Positions 1 to 5,262 of a DNA stretch of 5,262 nt are shown piece by piece. Source of the stretch: Gammaproteobacteria bacterium (GTDB taxonomy: Bacteria > Pseudomonadota > Gammaproteobacteria > HK1); the NCBI GenBank assembly GCA_020444775.1, contig JAGRHX010000528.1, forward strand, positions 1-5,262, read 5' to 3'. The notes beneath the pieces were generated by a model. The model ran no database searches. It worked only from the letters and a program-made list of their open reading frames with translations, and was not told where the DNA came from. Position 1 is the stretch's first letter. Each line of letters opens with the position of its first letter. The position numbers were made by a program, and so were the translations under genes.

Positions 1-1511
1 AGGAAAACGAGTGGCGGATTGGAAGCTATCCGCACCAGCTGTCCGGCGGTCAGCGCCATCGCGTGATGATAGCCATGGCGCTGGTCAACGAGCCCGACCT
101 GCTGATCGCCGAAGAGCCGACCACCGCGCTCGATGTCACCATCCAGGCCCAGATCCTCGAGCTGCTCGGCAGTCTGCAGGCGGAGCTGGGGATGGCGATC
201 CTGCTCATCACCCACGATCTCGGCGTGGTCGCCAACCTGGCCGATGAGGTGGTGGTGGTCTATCAGGGACGTCTGATGGAGCGCGGCAGCGTGGCCGATG
301 TCTTCACCCGGCCCGGTCACGCCTATCTGCAGGCATTGATGCGTGCCGTGCCGCGGGTGGGACTGGCGCGCGGCGAGCGGCTGACGCCGATTCGTGAGGT
401 CCAGCGCTCGGGTGGTGGCTATCTGAGCGGTGGGACGGATGCTGGTCCGCGTGCCGAGAGCACGGTCGAGGTCGCGCCCGCCGCGCGACCCGGCGGCCTG
501 GTCACCGCTACACCTGCCATTCTCGAGCTCGAAGGCATCTGCAAGACCTTCACCGGTCGCCGGGCGGCGGGCTCGATGGAGCCGTCGCCGCCCGCGCTCA
601 GCGACGTGAGCCTGTCGATACGCACCGGTGAGTGCCTGGGCCTGGTCGGTGAGAGCGGCTGTGGCAAGACCACTCTGAGCAAGGTGATCCTGAGGGTGGT
701 ACGCCCCGACAGCGGACGCATCACCTATCTGGACGCGCCGGCGGCGAACGGCCATGCCGGGGCACGGGCCCGCGACGTGCTTGCCCTCGGGGCCGCCGAG
801 CTGTTCGAGTACCGGCGTCAGGTACAGTACATCTTCCAGGACCCTTTCGGTTCCTTGAACCCGCGCATGACGGTGTTCGACATCATCGCCGAGCCGCTGC
901 TCATACACGGCATCGGTCGGCCCGAGGAACGGCGCGAGATCGTCACCGAGCTGCTGGGACAGGTCGGTATGAACAGCACCCATCTGCCACGCTACCCGCA
1001 CAGCTTCTCCGGTGGACAACGCCAACGGATCGGTATTGCTCGCGCGCTGGCGCTGCGTCCCAGGCTGCTCATCTGCGACGAGCCGGTCTCCGCGCTGGAT
1101 GTCTCGGTGCAGGCACAGGTGCTGAACCTGCTACAGGAGCTGAAGCAGGAGCTGGGTCTGACCTATCTGTTCGTCTCGCACAATCTGGCCGTGGTCGATT
1201 ACATGGCCGACCGGATCGCGGTGATGTGCCAGGGCTGCATCGTCGAGATGAACACTCGCGAGCGACTGTTCGCGACTCCGCTGCACCCCTACACCAAGGC
1301 CCTGTTGGCCGCGGTGCCCCAGGTCAGCCTGGAGCACCGGCTGGACCTGGGCGCGCTGATGGCCGGCAAGGTCTCGGACCCGCGGTCCTGGCCCGCGCCG
1401 TTCGGACCTGGCGGAGACGGTGAGCTGCCGGGGTTGATCGAGGTCGAGGCAGGGCATCTGGTGCGTGCCGAAGGCAGCCTCCAGGGCAGTCCGACGAGGA
1501 GGGGCGAATGA
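1..1511 (+). CDS. Fused double-NBD ABC transporter ATPase (DppD-DppF / YejF-like), 5'-truncated
   Basis: This protein hydrolyses ATP on the cytoplasmic face to drive an Opp/Dpp-type importer; both nucleotide-binding domains lie on one chain. The reading frame is open from the window edge (first full codon at 3), so the true start lies upstream; internal GTG/ATG codons at 63-68 fall inside the first signature motif and are not starts. Visible NBD1 parts are the signature LSGGQ (39-53), a Walker B region reading LLIAEEP (99-119), the switch His in ITHD (213-215), and a divergent C-terminal HAYL in place of the usual HPYT. After a linker (about 345-518), NBD2 is complete: Walker A GESGCGKT (648-671), Q-loop Gln (837-839), signature FSGGQ (1005-1019), Walker B LLICDE (1065-1082), switch His in VSHN (1179-1181), then HPYT and the oligopeptide-type C-terminal tail. 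Some 160 residues of NBD1, including its Walker A, are missing at the edge. The stop overlaps the next start by four bases. Family assignment is firm; substrate is unknown. Confidence 0.95.
   Translation, partial: ENEWRIGSYPHQLSGGQRHRVMIAMALVNEPDLLIAEEPTTALDVTIQAQILELLGSLQAELGMAILLITHDLGVVANLADEVVVVYQGRLMERGSVADVFTRPGHAYLQALMRAVPRVGLARGERLTPIREVQRSGGGYLSGGTDAGPRAESTVEVAPAARPGGLVTATPAILELEGICKTFTGRRAAGSMEPSPPALSDVSLSIRTGECLGLVGESGCGKTTLSKVILRVVRPDSGRITYLDAPAANGHAGARARDVLALGAAELFEYRRQVQYIFQDPFGSLNPRMTVFDIIAEPLLIHGIGRPEERREIVTELLGQVGMNSTHLPRYPHSFSGGQRQRIGIARALALRPRLLICDEPVSALDVSVQAQVLNLLQELKQELGLTYLFVSHNLAVVDYMADRIAVMCQGCIVEMNTRERLFATPLHPYTKALLAAVPQVSLEHRLDLGALMAGKVSDPRSWPAPFGPGGDGELPGLIEVEAGHLVRAEGSLQGSPTRRGE
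561..594 (+). repeat. GC-rich inverted repeat (hairpin) within the ATPase gene
   Basis: CGGGCGGCG (561-569) is perfectly complementary to CGCCGCCCG (586-594), and directly inside it GGCTC (570-574) pairs with GAGCC (579-583). This leaves a GATG loop and a two-base bulge (584-585). The result is a 14-pair, almost entirely G-C stem in the mRNA. It lies in the variable loop near the start of NBD2 (around [13 protein letters not shown]). No T-run follows, so it is not an ordinary intrinsic terminator. The pairing is read directly; a function is not shown and codon bias could explain it. Confidence refers to a real structural role. Confidence 0.4.
1497..1502 (+). promoter_or_regulatory. Ribosome binding site of the binding-protein gene
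   Basis: A perfect AGGAGG lies inside the last codons of the ATPase gene and ends five bases before ATG 1508. It fixes the start of the binding protein and provides strong initiation for the subunit usually needed in excess, even though the start codon overlaps the upstream stop. Confidence 0.85.
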
Positions 1512-3484
1512 AAGCGGACCGTTTGACCGTTCGCACCTTGGGCGAGGACCTCACGCGGCGCGCACGCACGGCGTGCGTGCTGTTGCTGTCGATGACGTTG
1601 CTGTCGATGTCCGGGATACCCGCCGCGCTGGCTCTGGCCGAGGCACCGTTGCTGGCCGAGCGCGTCGCCGCCGGCACGCTGCCAGACGTTGCCCGGCGCC
1701 TGCCGGAGCAGCCCAAGGTGCTGCAGGTACCCGAGGACGCCGCCACCGAAGCCACGAGCGTAGAACGTTACGGTGGCACGCTGAGGCTGCTGATGGGGCG
1801 TGCCAAGGATGTGCGCATCATGACCGTCTATGGCTACGCGCGTCTGGTCGTCTTCAACCGGGCCTACGAGCTCGAGCCCGACATACTGCGCAGCTACGAG
1901 GTCGAGCAGGGGCGGATATTCACCTTGCACCTTCGCAGGGGACATCGCTGGTCGGACGGAGAGCCATTCACCAGCGAGGATTTCAGATTCTATTTCGAGG
2001 ACATCGCCAACAACGAGGCACTGTCGCCGTTCGGGCCACCGCAAGAGCTGTTGATCGATGGCGAGCCACCAGTGTTCGAGGTGCTCGATACCTACACGGT
2101 ACGTTACACCTGGAGTCGGCCCAATCCCTTCTTCCTGCCGGCGCTGGCGGGGCCAGCACCGCTGTACATCTACGCCCCGGCGCACTACCTGAAGAAACAT
2201 CACGCCGCTTACGCGGATCAGGAGAAGCTCGACCGCAAAGCGCAGGAGAAAGGCCAGCGCAACTGGGCGGCGCGACTCAATCGTCTCAATCGGCAGTACC
2301 GCAACACCAACGTCAACCTGCCGGTCCTGCAGCCCTGGGTCAACACCACGCCGTCGCCGTCGACACGCTTCGTCTTCGAGCGCAACCCGTATTTCCACCG
2401 GGTCGACCAACATGGTAACCAGCTGCCTTATCTGGACGCGGTGGCGATGACCATCGTCGATTCGCGGTTGATCCCGGTGAAGACCGGCGCCGGAGAAGCG
2501 GATCTGCAGGCACGCGGGCTGAGCTTCAGCGACTACACGTTCCTGAAGGCGAGCGAGCAGCGTACCGAGAACGAGCTGCGCCTGTGGGACACCACCAAGG
2601 GCGCGCATCTGGCCCTGTATCCGAATCTCAATGTCCAGGACCCGGTCTGGCGCCCGCTGCTGCGCGATGTCCGGTTCCGTCGTGCGCTGTCGCTGGCGAT
2701 AAACCGGCATGAGATCAACCAGGTCATCTACTACGGTCTGGCGCGCGAGGGCAACAACTCCGTGCATGCCGATTGCCCGTTGTACGAGACGCGCTATCAG
2801 ACCGCCTGGAGCCAGTTCGACGTGGCGGCCGCAAATGCGCTGCTGGACGAGATCGGGCTCGAGAAGCGCGACGCGCGTGGCATCAGGCTGCTGCCAGACG
2901 GCAGGCCGCTCGAGATCATCGTCGAGACCGCGGGAGAGGACACCGAGCAGACCGACGTGCTCGCGCTGGTCGCCGATACCTGGCGGGATGCCGGCATCCG
3001 ATTGCTCACCAAACCGATGCAGCGCGAGGTGTTCCGGCGCCGGATCTTCTCTGGTCAGACCGTCATGTCAATCTGGGGTGGTTTCGAGAACGGCCTGCCT
3101 ACCGCCGACATGAGCCCGCAAGAGCTGGCGCCGACCAGCCAGCAGCATCTGCAATGGCCGATGTGGGGGCAGTTCCAGGAGACCGGTGGCAAGGCTGGCG
3201 AGGCGGTGGACGAGCCTTACGCGCTGGAGCTGCAGGCGCTCAACGAACAATGGTTGGAGGCCTCCGATCCCGTCGAGCGGCGTCAGATCTGGAAGCTGAT
3301 GCTCGGCATCCATGCCGAGCAGGTATATACGCTGGGCCTGGTATCGGCCGTGCCCCAGCCGGTGGTCGTCAACCGACGGTTGATGAACGTGCCGGTCAAG
3401 GGCGTGTACAACTGGGATCCGGGCGCCCACTTCGGCATCTATCGCCCCGATACCTTCTGGTTCCGCAAGGCCGAGCCGGACTAG
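1508..3484 (+). CDS. Periplasmic solute-binding protein, family 5 (SBP_bac_5; peptide/oligosaccharide type), 658 aa
   Basis: This is the substrate-capturing subunit of the importer, predicted to be soluble in the periplasm. A signal peptide is visible: basic n-region to Arg20, hydrophobic core about 22-43, and a likely cleavage after Ala-Leu-Ala at 44/45. There is no lipobox Cys, so it is not a lipoprotein. A mature N-terminal leader (45-87) precedes YGGTLR. The family 5 hallmark lies at 142-166 (LRRGHRWSDGEPFTSEDF). Further stretches I recall from this long-form branch are NPYFHRVDQHGNQLPYLD (293-310), DVRFRRALSLAINRHEI (387-403), WPMWGQF (550-556) and the C-terminal YNWDPGAHFGIYRPDTFWF (634-652). 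At 658 residues it is longer than DppA or OppA (about 535-545). ATG 1508 is chosen because AGGAGG lies five bases upstream and the start overlaps the ATPase stop (ATGA), implying translational coupling. Peptide, opine and alpha-galactoside (AgpA-like) substrates all remain possible. Confidence 0.95.
   Translation: MKADRLTVRTLGEDLTRRARTACVLLLSMTLLSMSGIPAALALAEAPLLAERVAAGTLPDVARRLPEQPKVLQVPEDAATEATSVERYGGTLRLLMGRAKDVRIMTVYGYARLVVFNRAYELEPDILRSYEVEQGRIFTLHLRRGHRWSDGEPFTSEDFRFYFEDIANNEALSPFGPPQELLIDGEPPVFEVLDTYTVRYTWSRPNPFFLPALAGPAPLYIYAPAHYLKKHHAAYADQEKLDRKAQEKGQRNWAARLNRLNRQYRNTNVNLPVLQPWVNTTPSPSTRFVFERNPYFHRVDQHGNQLPYLDAVAMTIVDSRLIPVKTGAGEADLQARGLSFSDYTFLKASEQRTENELRLWDTTKGAHLALYPNLNVQDPVWRPLLRDVRFRRALSLAINRHEINQVIYYGLAREGNNSVHADCPLYETRYQTAWSQFDVAAANALLDEIGLEKRDARGIRLLPDGRPLEIIVETAGEDTEQTDVLALVADTWRDAGIRLLTKPMQREVFRRRIFSGQTVMSIWGGFENGLPTADMSPQELAPTSQQHLQWPMWGQFQETGGKAGEAVDEPYALELQALNEQWLEASDPVERRQIWKLMLGIHAEQVYTLGLVSAVPQPVVVNRRLMNVPVKGVYNWDPGAHFGIYRPDTFWFRKAEPD
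1562..1580 (+). repeat. Inverted repeat (hairpin) in the signal-peptide region of the binding-protein gene
   Basis: GCACGCAC (1562-1569) and GTGCGTGC (1573-1580) form a perfect eight-pair stem with a GGC loop, starting 54 bases after the start codon. It spans codons 19-25, at the junction of the basic region and hydrophobic core. It might pause ribosomes during export targeting, but one such dyad could arise by chance in DNA of this composition. Confidence 0.3.
3300..3321 (+). repeat. Perfect 10-bp inverted repeat near the 3' end of the binding-protein gene
   Basis: TGCTCGGCAT (3300-3309) and ATGCCGAGCA (3312-3321) are exact reverse complements separated by CC. The dyad lies about 160 bases before the binding-protein stop and about 220 bases before the first permease. 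No T-run follows. It could be an intragenic mRNA-stability element that sets the ratio of binding protein to permease, or merely coincidence within the codons for LGIHAEQ. Confidence 0.4.
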
Positions 3485-3496
3485 CGCCCGGCGCCG

Positions 3497-3513
3497 AGGA
3501 GGGGTTCGAGGGG
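3497..3513 (+). promoter_or_regulatory. Purine-rich ribosome-binding region ahead of the DppB-like permease
   Basis: Two Shine-Dalgarno-like tracts lie in the 57-base gap: AGGAGGGG at 3497-3504 and GAGGGG at 3508-3513, the latter running into TGAT. They sit 13 and 4 bases before GTG 3518, and well upstream of ATG 3542, which has its own AGGAG at 3526-3530. The tracts are plain to see; which start they serve is not. The gap shows no terminator and no recognisable promoter. Confidence 0.5.
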
Positions 3514-3541
3514 TGATGTGCGTGCAGGAGACGGTCGGGCG

Positions 3542-4537
3542 ATGCTGGGGTATCTAGTCAGACGGGTACTGGTGATGGTGCCCACACTGCTGGTGATCAG
3601 CGCGATCGTGTTCACGATCATCCAGCTGCCCGAGGGCGATTACCTGTCCACCTACATCGCCGAGCTCGAGGCCCAGGGTGAGTCGGTCTCGCAGGAGAAG
3701 GTGCTCTACCTGCGTCAGACCTATGGTCTGGACAAGAGTCTGGTCGAGCAGTATTTCACCTGGTTGTTCGGCATGCTGCGCGGCGATTTCGGGTACTCCT
3801 TCGAATACAACCTGCCGGTCAGCGAAGTGGTGGGGGATCGCCTGTTCCTGTCCTTCCTGCTGTCCTTCTCGACCATCATCTTCACCTGGGTGGTGGCCTT
3901 CCCGATCGGGGTGTATTCGGCCACCCATCAATACAGCTGGGGCGACCACGGTCTGACCCTGCTCGGATTCCTTGGCCTTGCCACGCCCAATTTCCTGCTT
4001 GCCCTGGTGTTGCTGTATCTGGCCAACGTCTGGTTCGGTACCACCATCGGCGGGCTGATGGATCCGCGTTTCGTCGGTGAGCCGATGAGCTGGGCCAAGC
4101 TCGGCTCGATACTGGAGCATCTGTGGATCCCGGTGGTGGTGATCGGTACGTCCGGGACCGCCGGCATGATCCGACGACTGCGCGCCAATCTGCTCGACGA
4201 GCTGCGCAAGCAGTACGTGGTCACGGCACGCGCCAAGGGGCTCTCACCGCTGCGACTGCTGATCAAATATCCCTTGCGCATGGCGCTCAATCCGTTCGTC
4301 GCCGACATCGGGAATCTGCTGCCGCAGGTGGTCTCGGGCGCGGCCATCGTTTCCGTGGTGTTGTCACTGCCGACTACCGGCCCGATGCTGCTCGATGCGC
4401 TGCGCAGTCAGGACATGTATCTGGCTGGCAGTTTCCTGATGTTCCTGGCCTTGCTCACGGTAGTGGGGATGTTCGTGTCGGACCTGGCGCTGGCCGCGCT
4501 CGACCCGCGTATCCGTCTGGACGGGGACGAGCGATGA
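3542..4537 (+). CDS. ABC transporter inner-membrane permease, DppB/OppB-like
   Basis: This is one of two membrane subunits forming the translocation channel. Counted from ATG 3542 it has 331 residues. The N-terminus MLGYLVRRVLVMVPTLLVIS is typical of DppB-type permeases, with TM1 at about 8-29. It is followed by QLPEGDYLSTYI and a periplasmic segment (33-100) with YGLDKSLVEQYFTWL and GDFGYSF, both characteristic of the family. More membrane segments lie at about 101-126, 138-162, 194-210, 254-275 and 293-318. The cytoplasmic coupling (EAA-type) loop that contacts the ATPase is at 218-251, with the conserved Ala-Lys-Gly at 231-233. An in-frame GTG at 3518 would add eight residues (VRAGDGRA); I prefer 3542 on family resemblance, though AGGAG at 3526-3530 is rather far (11 bases). 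The gene lies 57 bases after the binding protein and overlaps the next permease by four bases (ATGA). Substrate cannot be inferred from it. Confidence 0.93.
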   Translation: MLGYLVRRVLVMVPTLLVISAIVFTIIQLPEGDYLSTYIAELEAQGESVSQEKVLYLRQTYGLDKSLVEQYFTWLFGMLRGDFGYSFEYNLPVSEVVGDRLFLSFLLSFSTIIFTWVVAFPIGVYSATHQYSWGDHGLTLLGFLGLATPNFLLALVLLYLANVWFGTTIGGLMDPRFVGEPMSWAKLGSILEHLWIPVVVIGTSGTAGMIRRLRANLLDELRKQYVVTARAKGLSPLRLLIKYPLRMALNPFVADIGNLLPQVVSGAAIVSVVLSLPTTGPMLLDALRSQDMYLAGSFLMFLALLTVVGMFVSDLALAALDPRIRLDGDER

Positions 4538-5262
4538 GCCGCAAGCTGGAACACTACGTCTCCGGCGCGCCCTTCGATCCGTATGATGTCGAGGCGCTGA
4601 CGCCGGAGCAGGAGCGCTTCTACCAGGCCTCGCAATGGCGTATGAGCTGGTGGCGCTTCAAGCGCCATCGGCTGGCCTTGTGGTCCGGGGTCTTCCTGCT
4701 GCTGATGTATCTGTCGATCCTGTTCTGCGAATTCCTGGCGCCGTACAACCTGCACAGCCGACACACCGACTTCCTGTTCGCGCCGCCGCAGCCGGTCCGG
4801 CTGTTCCACGAGGGGCGATTCGTGGGGCCGTTCGTGTACGGCTACGACTATCACCTGAACATGGAGACCTTGAAGCGCGAGTACACCCCCAATCCGACCA
4901 AGGTGGACCGGATCCGGTTCTTTTGCGCGGGGGATCGCTATAGGTTCTGGGGCGGACCCATCGGCGATTTTCATCTGTTCTGTCCGAGCGAAGGCGCGAC
5001 TCTGTTCCTGCTCGGCACCGATCGACTCGGCCGGGACATCCTCTCCCGGATCATCCATGGCGCACGGGTCTCACTCACCATCGGCCTGATCGGTATCAGC
5101 ATCAGCTTCGTGCTCGGTATCGTGCTGGGCGGGCTGGCCGGCTACTACGGCGGATGGATCGACGCCGGGGTGCAGCGGCTCATCGAGATCATCCGCTCCT
5201 TTCCGGAGCTGCCGTTGTGGATGGCCTTGTCCGCCGCGCTGCCGGTGACCTGGAGCCCGCTC
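4534..5262 (+). CDS. ABC transporter inner-membrane permease, DppC/OppC-like with large periplasmic insertion, 3'-truncated
   Basis: This is the second channel subunit, partner of the DppB-like permease. The frame stays open to the window end, giving 243 residues. ATG 4534 overlaps the previous stop (ATGA), with GGGGA six bases upstream. A cytoplasmic N-terminal tail of about 46 residues ends in WWRFKRHRLA, a common lead-in to TM1 (about 47-68). After LAPYN, a long periplasmic stretch (about 72-160) replaces the short loop of E. coli DppC. It contains VRLFHEGRFVGPFVYGY, RIRFFCAGDRYRFWG and HLFCPSEG, with Cys131 and Cys150. The family signature LGTDRLGRDILSRIIHGARVSL follows at 160-181, then TM2 (about 181-205) and the start of the next segment. 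The cytoplasmic coupling loop and remaining membrane helices lie beyond the edge. YejE and alpha-galactoside (AgpC-type) permeases carry, from memory, comparable insertions, so this is probably a known subfamily and not peptide-specific. Confidence 0.93.
   Translation, partial: MSRKLEHYVSGAPFDPYDVEALTPEQERFYQASQWRMSWWRFKRHRLALWSGVFLLLMYLSILFCEFLAPYNLHSRHTDFLFAPPQPVRLFHEGRFVGPFVYGYDYHLNMETLKREYTPNPTKVDRIRFFCAGDRYRFWGGPIGDFHLFCPSEGATLFLLGTDRLGRDILSRIIHGARVSLTIGLIGISISFVLGIVLGGLAGYYGGWIDAGVQRLIEIIRSFPELPLWMALSAALPVTWSPL
4645..4673 (+). repeat. Inverted repeat (hairpin) early in the DppC-like permease gene
   Basis: TGGCGCT (4651-4657) pairs with AGCGCCA (4661-4667) around a three-base loop. The stem continues outward to 4645/4673 with four Watson-Crick and two G-U pairs, giving 13 pairs in RNA. 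It covers codons 38-47, just before TM1. The pairing is read directly; a role in slowing translation ahead of membrane insertion is only a possibility. Confidence 0.3.

Noticed and set aside
63..68. Apparent start (GTG/ATG) of the ATPase gene
   Set aside because: The frame is open upstream and already encodes [13 protein letters not shown], so the codons lie within the NBD1 signature helix and the gene begins outside the window.
1559..1570. Twin-arginine (Tat) signal at the Arg-Arg of the binding protein
   Set aside because: The sequence TRRARTA lacks the Phe/Leu-Lys pattern after the Arg pair, and the rest fits a Sec signal peptide.
1465..2418. A 317-codon plus-strand frame overlapping the ATPase end and the binding-protein start
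   Set aside because: The product is a low-complexity Arg/Ala/Gly-rich shadow without a recognisable motif; the overlapping binding-protein frame has clear family motifs throughout.
1289..2767. A 492-codon open frame on the minus strand opposite the binding-protein gene
   Set aside because: Its translation shows no recognisable domain, it lies opposite strongly family-like proteins on the plus strand, and long antisense frames are expected in high-GC coding DNA.
2484..3044. Palindrome CCGGCGCCGG present twice (2484-2493 and 3034-3043), with a near copy at 3488-3496
   Set aside because: Both full copies are ordinary GC-rich codons in the binding-protein gene, and such 10-base palindromes are common in DNA of this composition.
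3485..3541. Possible intrinsic terminator between the binding protein and the first permease
   Set aside because: GGCGCC forms only a tiny dyad and no T-run follows; the gap is best read as a ribosome-binding region.
4408..5058. A 216-codon minus-strand frame opposite the two permeases
   Set aside because: No recognisable motif, and the plus-strand frame encodes conserved permease sequence across the whole stretch.

Overview
The window holds one tightly packed, all-plus-strand operon fragment encoding a binding-protein-dependent ABC importer of the peptide/nickel/oligosaccharide (Dpp/Opp, PepT) family. GC content is high, roughly in the mid-60s percent by eye, and codon use is uniform with frequent CTG, GCG, CGC and GGC. 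The binding protein has a Sec-type signal peptide ending in Ala-Leu-Ala with no lipobox, which points to a periplasm and so to a Gram-negative bacterium. A high-GC proteobacterium, perhaps a gammaproteobacterium, is my best guess; nothing here fixes the taxon.

Layout: (1) from before the window to 1511, the last ~502 residues of a fused double ATPase, with the C-terminal part of nucleotide-binding domain (NBD) 1, a linker, and a complete NBD2; (2) 1508-3484, a 658-residue family 5 solute-binding protein; (3) about 3542-4537, a DppB-like inner-membrane permease; (4) 4534 to beyond the window end, a DppC-like permease with a large periplasmic insertion. Genes 1/2 and 3/4 each overlap by four bases (ATGA). 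Only 57 bases separate the binding protein from the first permease. No promoter, terminator, RNA gene, mobile element or CRISPR array was seen. There is no gene-free stretch over 300 bases.

How the parts fit: the binding protein captures substrate in the periplasm and delivers it to the permease heterodimer, and the single fused ATPase supplies both nucleotide-binding domains. The substrate cannot be read from the sequence. The long binding protein and the DppC-type partner with a ~90-residue insertion resemble, from memory, a branch that includes alpha-galactoside importers of the Agp type, so sugars or oligosaccharides are as plausible as peptides.

This looks like a recognisable transporter operon rather than a new system. 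The points worth a second look are a Glu in place of the Walker B Asp in NBD1, two cysteines in the periplasmic insertion of the second permease, several strong hairpin-forming inverted repeats inside the coding regions, and an ambiguous start for the first permease.
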